Of a DNA stretch of 6,869 bases, positions 1 to 5,888 are shown piece by piece. This stretch comes from Pseudomonas sp. (GTDB lineage Bacteria > Pseudomonadota > Gammaproteobacteria > Pseudomonadales > Pseudomonadaceae): contig JAPLSD010000088.1 of assembly GCA_026398835.1 (NCBI GenBank), positions 1 to 6,869 of the forward strand, given 5' to 3'. The notes beneath the pieces are model-generated. The model worked only from the letters and a program-made list of their open reading frames with translations, searched no databases and was not told the DNA's origin. The translations under genes were made by a program, and so were the position numbers. Numbering within the stretch: the first letter of the stretch is position 1; every line of letters starts with the position of its first letter.

Positions 1-1565
1 ATGCCCTGACCGGTGTCGGAAACACTGATGACGGTGTACTCCTTGTCGCTGGCAATGCCCAGGGTCAGGCGACCGCCGTCGGGCATTGCGTCAATGGCAT
101 TGAGCACCAGGTTCAGGCAGGCCTGTTTGAGCTGCCGGGTGTCGGCGTACATGGTCGCGGCTGGCGCGTTGTCTTCGATCCGGGCGTCGATATTGTGAGT
201 TGCCAGTTCCGGGGCGCAGAACCCGATCAGCTCATCGACCAGCGGTCGCACCAGTTGGGTGGAGCGCATGGGCGCGCTGGGCTTGGCAAAGTCGAGGAAT
301 TCGGTGATCAGGTCGTTGATTCGGCTGACTTCGCTGACCACATATTCCAGGTGGCGTTTGTCGGTCTCGGGAAGATCGGCGCGACGGTGCAGTAATTGGG
401 TCGCGGTTTTGATGATGCCCAGCGGGTTGCGGATTTCATGGGCCAGGCCCATGGCTACTTCACCGAGGGCGTGCAAGCGATCGCGGCGGCGCAGTTGCGA
501 TTCCAGGTGTTGCAACTCGCCAAGGCGTTCGGTCATGTGGTTGAAGGTGCTGCTCAGTTCGGCCAGTTCATCGCTGCCGGTGACCGGTATCCGCTGGCGA
601 TAATCACCGTCGATGACCGCTCGTACGCCTTTGGAGAGATTGCGCAATGGCTGGGTCAGGCGTTGCGAGACGAGCCAGCCGACGCATAGCGACAGAGCCG
701 AACCCAGCAGGAAGATCGCCAGGAACAGGTTGGTCTGGTTGACCAGGCCCACCAGGCTGTTGTGGCGCAACAAACCGCTGAAAATAACCCCTTGCAGCTC
801 ACCGTTGTTATTGAGAATCGGCCGATAGAGCCCACTGTAGCTGTTGGTAAACTGCTCGATGGGCTGCTTGGTCTGTTTCAGTGCCTCTTCGATATTCTCA
901 GGCATGTGAGCCGGACGATCCTCGGAGCGCTGGCTGGAGAAAATCTCGGAGAAAGTATCGCCCTTGGCCAGGTACAGGCGCAGGTCCAGCGAGTGGACGT
1001 CGGCAACGCTGGTCAGGAAGCTGCTGTCCAGATAGGTCGCTATCAGCATCTGGTAGTCGACGCCATCCAGCGTGGTGCGGAAGGTCGAGACCACCGTGCC
1101 GGTCGAAATCCCATTCATCTGAATAGTCTGCAGCACCGCATTCGGAGCAGTGCTGATTTGTTCGACGATGTTTTCGTCTGCCGTGCTGAAGACGATTTTC
1201 TTATCGCTGAGGCGAATCAGCGCCACCAGATCGATGCCCATGGCATCGGCGATTTCGGTGGTCATTTTGTCGTGCCTGGCGGCCGTGCGGTCAGTCGGTG
1301 GCCGGGTAAAACGCAGGAACAAACGTGCGATCCGTGCGTTGCCGTGCACAATCTCGCTGATTTCGTCCTCGACGATCTTGGTCGACTCCTGCAACCAGAT
1401 CCGCACATTGCTATCGAAAATCTGCGAAAGCGTGGTGGCCGCGAGTTCGGCGGCAATCATGGTCGGGATCACACTGACCAGCCAGAACGCCAATACCAGC
1501 TTGCGTTGAACACTCCAGCGGGAGATGGCGAAGGGCAGGGCTTTACGGCGTCGGTCTTGTTTCAT
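1..1565 (-). CDS. Membrane sensor histidine kinase (HAMP-HisKA-HATPase), 3' end outside the window
   Basis: A two-component sensor that would autophosphorylate on histidine and pass the phosphate to a response regulator. The window holds 521 codons. Residues 1-20 are basic and cytoplasmic, and residues 22-42 form a first membrane helix. Residues 43-272 are a periplasmic region of about 230 residues, a length that fits a Cache-like sensor. A second helix lies at about 275-298, followed by a HAMP linker at about 300-350. The H-box GLAHEIRNPLG places the phospho-acceptor at H376. The N-box carries N485 and N489, and the first glycine box DTGQG is at 517-521; the remaining ATP-binding boxes lie beyond position 1. 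The ATG overlaps the upstream acyltransferase stop by one base (TGATG), and no strong ribosome site is visible, so translation is probably coupled. The H-box style resembles NtrB/DctB-type kinases, which often work with sigma-54 activators. A response-regulator gene may follow off the window. The ligand is unknown. Confidence 0.93.
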   Translation of the reverse strand, partial: MKQDRRRKALPFAISRWSVQRKLVLAFWLVSVIPTMIAAELAATTLSQIFDSNVRIWLQESTKIVEDEISEIVHGNARIARLFLRFTRPPTDRTAARHDKMTTEIADAMGIDLVALIRLSDKKIVFSTADENIVEQISTAPNAVLQTIQMNGISTGTVVSTFRTTLDGVDYQMLIATYLDSSFLTSVADVHSLDLRLYLAKGDTFSEIFSSQRSEDRPAHMPENIEEALKQTKQPIEQFTNSYSGLYRPILNNNGELQGVIFSGLLRHNSLVGLVNQTNLFLAIFLLGSALSLCVGWLVSQRLTQPLRNLSKGVRAVIDGDYRQRIPVTGSDELAELSSTFNHMTERLGELQHLESQLRRRDRLHALGEVAMGLAHEIRNPLGIIKTATQLLHRRADLPETDKRHLEYVVSEVSRINDLITEFLDFAKPSAPMRSTQLVRPLVDELIGFCAPELATHNIDARIEDNAPAATMYADTRQLKQACLNLVLNAIDAMPDGGRLTLGIASDKEYTVISVSDTGQG

Positions 1566-2689
1566 CAGGTTTCGCTTATCGCAGCAGCCATGGCAGGGTC
1601 GGACTTATCCGGTCGGACAAACAGTTTCACGAGTTTGAGCAAAGCGTTGAGCAGCGCATTACGGTGGTGAAAAAACAGTGTATTGCCTTCGAACTTGCAG
1701 CCGAGCCGCAGCTTACTGGCATAGCCAGACTGGCCACACTCATATAGCGGGATTTTGTGTTGAATACAGTAGTCGACATTGGCCAGCCAGCTTCTGAAGT
1801 ACAGGTTGTACTCGCGGGTCTGTTCCAGGTCGTGGGCGAAAAATTTGTCCATCAGTCGATGTTCATCCAGCAACAGCAGATTGAACGCCACCAGTTGCTC
1901 GCCCACCCAATACAGAACGCATGCCGCGCGTTGGTCGAGGTGTTCGAGGATGTTGGTGAAGTACTCTGCTGACAGTCGTTCGAACTCCAGATCACTGCGC
2001 GCCAGGGTGGCTTCATACAAGCGCATCATCTGTGGCAACACATCGTCGACCGAGCGTCGCCATTCGATTCGCGGGCCTTGCGCCCGAAGTTTGCGGCGTA
2101 AGTCTTTGCGGGTGGATTTGCCCAGTGTGCCGAGGTAGGCATCGAGTGACCCGAACGCGATCGGCAGTACCGCACTCGGTAAACCGGGCATGGTTTGCAG
2201 CCCGGCCTCGCGGCAGACTTCAATCCATTGGCGATCGTGGCTGGGTGCATCCTTGACGGCCAGCAGGCCGATTCCGGCCTGGTCGGCGTCGTTGCGGGCC
2301 AACGTCAGTAACTGGCGCAGCAACGCCGGACGTTGGTCGTCAGTGATATGGCTGGCGGTGCCTGCGTGACATTGCTCGGTCACTGGCGATCCCATGGCGT
2401 ACAAGCGAATATCCAGCACGCCCGGCAACCATTGGCGCAAGCGCTGCGTGATACGTTTGCCTATGCCCTGCACCGTGGTGTCGAGCGAGTACTGCGTGGT
2501 AAACGCCGCCGCCGCGGCAATCAACGTGCTGCCTTCATAGAGCGCAAGGTAGCGCCACTGGAAGTCGGCGACACCTGCCTGTTCAACGGCCCGATAGTAA
2601 TCCCAGTCCTCCAGTTCCCCGGGGAAGCAGTCATTCCAGGCGCAGCGTTCGATGGCCTCGATGGTTGAATAGGCACGGGCGGTGATCAC
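1565..2689 (-). CDS. GNAT / FemAB-like N-acyltransferase
   Basis: A 374-residue protein, probably cytoplasmic, with no signal peptide or membrane helix. Its length and layout suggest a double-GNAT fold of the FemAB/BioF2-like type, which transfers an acyl or aminoacyl group to an amine. A first half has the segment EGSTLIAAAAAF near residues 52-63 and GSPVTE near 100-105. A basic linker KSTRKDLRRK lies at 191-200. The second half (about 215-340) contains YWVGEQLVAFNLLL (260-273), typical of the GNAT beta4 region, then a Tyr-rich stretch (EYNLYFRSW, 293-301) and ECGQSGYASKLRLG (317-330). The start is GTG at 2689: an AAGGA ribosome site (2696-2700) sits six bases ahead, and no ATG lies nearby. 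It begins 14 nt after the hydrolase stop, and its TGA overlaps the kinase ATG. The substrate is unknown. The superfamily call is moderately sure and rests on pattern recognition, not on a profile match. Confidence 0.8.
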   Translation of the reverse strand: MITARAYSTIEAIERCAWNDCFPGELEDWDYYRAVEQAGVADFQWRYLALYEGSTLIAAAAAFTTQYSLDTTVQGIGKRITQRLRQWLPGVLDIRLYAMGSPVTEQCHAGTASHITDDQRPALLRQLLTLARNDADQAGIGLLAVKDAPSHDRQWIEVCREAGLQTMPGLPSAVLPIAFGSLDAYLGTLGKSTRKDLRRKLRAQGPRIEWRRSVDDVLPQMMRLYEATLARSDLEFERLSAEYFTNILEHLDQRAACVLYWVGEQLVAFNLLLLDEHRLMDKFFAHDLEQTREYNLYFRSWLANVDYCIQHKIPLYECGQSGYASKLRLGCKFEGNTLFFHHRNALLNALLKLVKLFVRPDKSDPAMAAAISET

Positions 2690-2703
2690 TTCAAATCCTT
2701 AAG

Positions 2704-3567
2704 CTACGCCAGCTGTCGATACTCTTCGCGCTCGCCCGGCTTCATGGAAAGCTGATGGACAAAGTCCGCGCTCAGATCCACAACGCGGCGGTATTCCAGG
2801 TCAACCGTGATCATGTGATAGCAGTTGTCCAGCAGAATCTTGGTGACCGGGCCGCCGAGATTGCGTTCGACGTAATCGGCGTTCCAGCGGCTGGTGATGT
2901 CGTCCTCGATGGAGTGCAGCACCAGGGCCGGTGTCTTGATCGATGGCATGCGCTTCTTGACCACGGCGTTCATCCGGTGCAATTCGCGCACGGTGACGCC
3001 TTCCATGGTCAACAGCCCGGCATTGCTGCTTTCGCCGTCCTTCATCTGGCGCTCGACGATCGCCCGCAGACGCTCGTTCTTGATGCCATAGGGCGGCGTT
3101 TCTTCGAAGCTGCAGATGTTCACGCCGAATGGAATCTTCATCAGCAAGGGGGTCAGGAACGCCAACTTGTGGATGTTCCAGCCGTCGTAGCGCAGGGTGG
3201 TTGAATACATGAGCAGGCCGCTGACCTGTCCCGGATGCTCGGAGGCGACGTACATGGACATGACCGCGCCCATGGACAGACCGCCGACGAACACCTGCTC
3301 GTGCCGCTGGCGTATGCCCACGAATGTCTTGCGTACACCTTCGTACCAGTCCTGCCAGCCAGTGGCTTGCAGGTCGGTGTTGTCACCGCAGTGCCCGGCC
3401 AGGGTTGGCACGTACACCGTGCAACCCGATTTGGCCAAGCCGATGGCAACCCGACGTAACTCCGTCGGGGTGCCGGTCAGGCCGTGGATCAACAACACCG
3501 CGACCTCGCCACTGCCGAGAACGAAACCGGTGCTACCTTCGCCCAGATCGATCTCTGTTTCGTTCAT
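2704..3567 (-). CDS. Alpha/beta-fold hydrolase, Est30-like carboxylesterase
   Basis: A 287-residue serine hydrolase, predicted cytoplasmic. The oxyanion-hole motif LIHGLTGTP is at 26-34. The nucleophile elbow GLSMG (96-100) gives S98. The likely acid is D222 in HSIEDDITS, and the catalytic histidine is H251 in CYHMITVDLE. The spacing, the PTLAGHCGDNTDL segment (54-65) and the His-x-Ile-Thr context resemble bacterial carboxylesterases/monoacylglycerol lipases of the Est30 kind, which cleave short to medium acyl esters. The cap region (about 125-200) is larger than in Est30 itself and could set substrate choice. The ATG overlaps the aminotransferase stop by four bases (ATGA) and has only a weak ribosome site, so it is probably translationally coupled. 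In this operon it could release a product or act as an acyltransferase rather than a scavenging esterase; that is inference. Confidence 0.9.
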   Translation of the reverse strand: MNETEIDLGEGSTGFVLGSGEVAVLLIHGLTGTPTELRRVAIGLAKSGCTVYVPTLAGHCGDNTDLQATGWQDWYEGVRKTFVGIRQRHEQVFVGGLSMGAVMSMYVASEHPGQVSGLLMYSTTLRYDGWNIHKLAFLTPLLMKIPFGVNICSFEETPPYGIKNERLRAIVERQMKDGESSNAGLLTMEGVTVRELHRMNAVVKKRMPSIKTPALVLHSIEDDITSRWNADYVERNLGGPVTKILLDNCYHMITVDLEYRRVVDLSADFVHQLSMKPGEREEYRQLA

Positions 3568-4958
3568 CGTTTCATGGCTCGATTCAGCAACTGCTCGAGC
3601 AGTTTCAGGCCCAGGTCGATTTCCGGGTAGCTGATTTCCAGCGACGGTGCCAGGGTGATCACGTTTTTGTAGTAGCCGCCCACGTCGAGGATCAAGCCCA
3701 GTTTCTGGCCGTCAACCACCATGTCGCCCTTCATGCCTTCCTCGACCATGTAGTCCAGGGTCGCCTTGTCCGGAGTGAAGCCGTCCGGGCCACAGATTTC
3801 GCAGCGCAGGGCCAGGCCCAGGCCGTCGACGTCGCCGATGATCGGGAAACGTTTTTGCAGCTCTTGCAGGCCGGCCAGGAAGTATTTGCCCTTGGCCATG
3901 ACCATCGCGCCGTAGTCGACTTCGCTGGTCATCTTGAACATTTCCAGACCTACCGCAGTACCCAGTGGGTTGGAGGCGAAGGTGGAGTGAGTCGAACCTG
4001 GCGGGAAGATCTTCGGGTTGATCAACTCTTCACGGGCCCAGATGCCGCCCAACGGGTTGAGGCCGTTGGTCAGCGCCTTACCGAATACGATCACGTCAGG
4101 TTTAACGTCGAAGTGTTCGATCGACCACAGCTTGCCGGTACGCCAGAAACCCATCTGGATTTCATCGGAAACCATCAGGATGCCGTGCTGATCCAGCACC
4201 TGCTTGAGCTCGCTGTAGAAGTTCATCGGCGGGATCACGTAGCCGCCGGTGCCCTGGATCGGCTCGACGTAGAACGCTGCGTATTCACACTGGTTGGTTT
4301 TTGGGTCCCAAACGCCGTTGTATTCGGTTTCGAACAGACGGGCGAACTGCTGCACGCAGTGGCTGCCGTATTCTTCCTTGGTCATGCCTTTCGGGCCGCG
4401 GAAGTGGTACGGGAACGGGATGAAGTTGGCGCGCTCGCCGAAGTGGCCGTAGCGGCGACGGTAGCGGAAGCTCGAGGTGATTGACGATGCACCCAGAGTA
4501 CGGCCGTGGTAGCCGCCTTCGAAGGCGAACATCAGGCTCTTGCCGTTGCTGGCGTTACGCACGACTTTCAACGAGTCTTCGATGGACTGCGAACCGCCGA
4601 CGTTGAAGTGCACGCGACCGTCGAGGCCGAATTTGTTCTTGGCGTCGACTGCGATCATTTCCGACAGCTCGATCTTGCCTTTGTGCAGGTACTGGCTGGC
4701 GATTTGCGGCAGGGTGTCGATCTGTTGTTTCAGGGCGTTGTTCAGGCGCGGGTTGGCGTAACCGAAGTTGACTGCCGAGTACCACATTTGCAGGTCAAGG
4801 TAGGCCTGGTCTTCGGTGTCCCACACGTAGGAACCTTCGCAGCGGCTGAAAATGCGCGGAGGATCGATGTAGTGAACGGTGTCGCCGTAGGAGCAGTACT
4901 TGGCTTCTTTATCCAGAAGAACCTGGTCTTCTGCGGTAGCAATTCGGATATCAGACAT
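3564..4958 (-). CDS. Class III PLP-dependent aminotransferase
   Basis: A 464-residue fold-type I enzyme that should move an amino group between an amine or amino acid and a keto acid or aldehyde. Visible motifs are the phosphate-binding GGSQS (121-125), GGYHGRT (148-154) with the ring-stacking aromatic Y150, VEPIQGTGG (231-239), VSDEIQMG (263-270) with D265 facing the PLP ring nitrogen, the Schiff-base lysine K294 in FGKALTNG, and HSTFASNPLG (324-333). Length is normal for the family (about 420-470). I chose ATG 4958 although the frame stays open to 5177: the product then begins SDIRIATAE, an AGGAA ribosome site lies 10 bases ahead (4969-4973), and the extra N-terminal stretch would lie over the phosphatase gene with a low-complexity Pro/Thr-rich sequence. 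The start overlaps the phosphatase stop by eight bases (ATGTCTGA). The class covers GABA, ornithine, diaminobutyrate and beta-alanine enzymes, and I cannot tell which substrate is used. Confidence 0.94.
   Translation of the reverse strand: MSDIRIATAEDQVLLDKEAKYCSYGDTVHYIDPPRIFSRCEGSYVWDTEDQAYLDLQMWYSAVNFGYANPRLNNALKQQIDTLPQIASQYLHKGKIELSEMIAVDAKNKFGLDGRVHFNVGGSQSIEDSLKVVRNASNGKSLMFAFEGGYHGRTLGASSITSSFRYRRRYGHFGERANFIPFPYHFRGPKGMTKEEYGSHCVQQFARLFETEYNGVWDPKTNQCEYAAFYVEPIQGTGGYVIPPMNFYSELKQVLDQHGILMVSDEIQMGFWRTGKLWSIEHFDVKPDVIVFGKALTNGLNPLGGIWAREELINPKIFPPGSTHSTFASNPLGTAVGLEMFKMTSEVDYGAMVMAKGKYFLAGLQELQKRFPIIGDVDGLGLALRCEICGPDGFTPDKATLDYMVEEGMKGDMVVDGQKLGLILDVGGYYKNVITLAPSLEISYPEIDLGLKLLEQLLNRAMKR
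3589..3604 (-). repeat. 16-bp perfect palindrome just ahead of the hydrolase start
   Basis: AACTGCTCGAGCAGTT lies inside the last codons of the aminotransferase (the Leu-Leu-Glu-Gln-Leu stretch), about 21 bases before the hydrolase ATG. In mRNA it can fold into a six-pair stem with a UCGA loop. It might affect coupled translation of the hydrolase, or it may be a by-product of the codons for an amphipathic helix. No T-run follows, so it is not a terminator. Confidence 0.35.
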
Positions 4959-5667
4959 GGTGGAAGAGTTCCTGTGTTTCGGAAGAGGATTCAAGTGTGA
5001 AGGCGGTGGCGTTGGCAGCGTTGCCGGCCGGCAGTTTGGCCAGCAGGGCCGGAAGTTCTGCGAAGCTGTCGAAGCGGGCGTAGGCGATGCCATTGCGTTC
5101 GCAATGCTCGGCCAGACGGTCCTTGGCAAATACGAAGTCGGCGGTGGACGCCACGCACATGTCGGATTGGCCGTCACCGATCACCAGCACGCGTTTGCTG
5201 CTGGGCGTGGATTTGCATTTGCAGTTGCCGGAGGCCGCACGGCAGGCGTCGCTCGAATACGGAAAGTCGATGCGCCAGCTGTTGTGGTCGACCTGACGCA
5301 GGCGGTTGGCGAGGATCGGCAGGAGGCTGACGTAGTTGCGCGCCAGAATCCGCGCGATGCCTTGCTCGATGCCGTCACTGACCACTTCGATGGAGGCGCC
5401 CAGACCGACCACGTGGTCGACAAAATCCGGGAAGTCGGCATCGATTTCGACGCTGTCGAAGAACCCGAGCAGTTCGTTGGGTGTTGCCTTGACCAGCGAC
5501 AGCTGGCGGCTGAGGCATTCACGCGAACCGATAGCACCGCTCAGCCACTCGTCCTCGATCGCTTCCCAGCTCGGGTCGGCGAAACGTTGGAGGATGCTGT
5601 CGATCACGTCGGTGCGGGTGATGGTCCCGTCGAAATCACACACGATATGCCAGTCAATCATCTGCAT
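4951..5667 (-). CDS. MtnX-like HAD-IB family phosphatase, first gene of the operon
   Basis: A 238-residue (or 236-residue) haloacid-dehalogenase phosphatase. Motif I CDFDGTIT (10-17) gives the nucleophile D11 and acid/base D13. Motif II is VSDG (96-99). The motif III lysine is probably K152, within CKCK just after a cysteine-rich segment (C142, C149, C151). Motif IV is IGDGQSD (163-169). The Cys-rich loop before motif IV resembles MtnX of methionine salvage and PHOSPHO1-like phosphatases that act on small phospho-compounds. No other methionine-salvage gene is near, so a salvage role is not supported. Two ATGs compete. The one at 5667 has AGG only two bases ahead, while the one at 5661 has the same AGG (5670-5672) at a better eight-base spacing; the true start may be 5661. 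It is the promoter-proximal gene, with a sigma-54-type promoter upstream, and its stop overlaps the aminotransferase start. Confidence 0.9.
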   Translation of the reverse strand: MQMIDWHIVCDFDGTITRTDVIDSILQRFADPSWEAIEDEWLSGAIGSRECLSRQLSLVKATPNELLGFFDSVEIDADFPDFVDHVVGLGASIEVVSDGIEQGIARILARNYVSLLPILANRLRQVDHNSWRIDFPYSSDACRAASGNCKCKSTPSSKRVLVIGDGQSDMCVASTADFVFAKDRLAEHCERNGIAYARFDSFAELPALLAKLPAGNAANATAFTLESSSETQELFHHV

Positions 5668-5669
5668 TA

Positions 5670-5677
5670 CCTATAGG
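5670..5677. repeat. CCTATAGG palindrome, copy 1 (at the phosphatase ribosome site)
   Basis: A perfect 8-bp palindrome just ahead of the phosphatase start. On the minus strand its AGG (5670-5672) is the only ribosome-site-like sequence for that gene. A protein bound here, or self-pairing in the mRNA, could affect expression. The same octamer recurs 71 bp away. Confidence 0.4.
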
Positions 5678-5710
5678 GCAGGGGCGCGCTGTTGCGCTTG
5701 CAACGGGGTA

Positions 5711-5728
5711 GAGCAGGGATTGTGCCAA
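5711..5728 (-). promoter_or_regulatory. Sigma-54 (RpoN) promoter for the five-gene operon
   Basis: Read on the minus strand, the site is TTGGCACAATCCCTGCTC. It has a perfect -24 box (TTGGCAC), then exactly ten bases between the invariant GG (5726-5725) and GC (5714-5713), as the consensus TGGCAC-N5-TTGC requires. The only deviation in the -12 box is C for T before TGC. The predicted start of transcription is near 5701, giving a leader of about 34 nt to the first ATG. Its orientation, placement between genes and a binding-site cluster about 100 bp upstream make chance less likely. RpoN promoters need an NtrC-family activator, in keeping with a histidine kinase encoded in the same operon. Confidence 0.72.
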
Positions 5729-5740
5729 GTTGTTTCAGAT

Positions 5741-5748
5741 CCTATAGG
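5741..5748. repeat. CCTATAGG palindrome, copy 2 (upstream of the -24 box)
   Basis: The second identical octamer lies about 40-48 bp upstream of the predicted sigma-54 start. The similarity continues on one side: copy 1 is followed by GCAGGGG and copy 2 by CTGGGG. The pair flanks the sigma-54 promoter. TATAGG here is also the best -10 candidate for a weak plus-strand promoter with TTGTGC at 5720-5725 and a 17-bp spacer. No known regulator is assigned. Confidence 0.4.
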
Positions 5749-5790
5749 CTGGGGCTCTGAGGTATGCTGTGCGGGAAATGTGTCCGTCGA

Positions 5791-5816
5791 GCTACAATTT
5801 TTGTAGGTCGCTACAA
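5791..5816. promoter_or_regulatory. Putative activator binding cluster: three CTACAA half-sites in alternating orientation
   Basis: CTACAA occurs at 5792-5797, its reverse complement TTGTAG at 5801-5806, and CTACAA again at 5811-5816. The first pair makes a 6-3-6 dyad (CTACAATTTTTGTAG). The second pair makes a 6-4-6 dyad, TTGTAG-gtcg-CTACAA. Relative to the predicted sigma-54 start near 5701 their centres are at about -98 and -108, the usual distance for enhancer-type sites of NtrC-family activators. They also lie about 80-90 bp ahead of the mipA-like ATG, so the same protein might affect that gene. Which dyad is the real operator cannot be decided from the sequence. Confidence 0.55.
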
Positions 5817-5888
5817 ACAACATGAGTGCTTGCGCAGGAAAATCGGCCTGGGAGTTGATGCGCGCCTGCACTGCTAAGGAATCGCTCT

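Larger units (their letters stand above)
5668..5888. other. Divergent intergenic control region
   Basis: A 221-bp non-coding stretch between the divergent phosphatase and mipA-like genes. It holds a sigma-54-type promoter facing the operon, a cluster of CTACAA half-sites, two copies of CCTATAGG and the mipA ribosome site. No convincing sigma-70 promoter was found for either side. The best plus-strand candidates are TTGTGC-17-TATAGG (5720-5748) and an isolated TACAAT (5793-5798), and both are weak. No tRNA and no terminator-like hairpin is visible. Confidence 0.8.

Noticed and set aside
762..1670. 302-codon plus-strand open frame opposite the histidine kinase
   Set aside because: It is a mirror of the GC-rich kinase codons, with no ribosome site and no recognisable family; the minus strand gives a complete set of kinase motifs.
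3405..3422. TTGGCACG on the plus strand resembling a -24 box
   Set aside because: The next GC is twelve bases from the GG rather than ten, and the site is inside the hydrolase coding region with no gene to serve.
3324..4484. 386-codon plus-strand open frame across the hydrolase and aminotransferase
   Set aside because: Composition rich in Arg, Val, His and Gln without motifs; it lies opposite two clear enzyme genes with catalytic residues in place.
4959..5177. N-terminal extension of the aminotransferase to an upstream ATG
   Set aside because: It lies wholly over the phosphatase gene in another frame, is low-complexity Pro/Thr-rich, and the family start fits ATG 4958.
4951..5667. Naming the phosphatase mtnX
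   Set aside because: Motif resemblance only; no methionine-salvage genes nearby and a different operon context.
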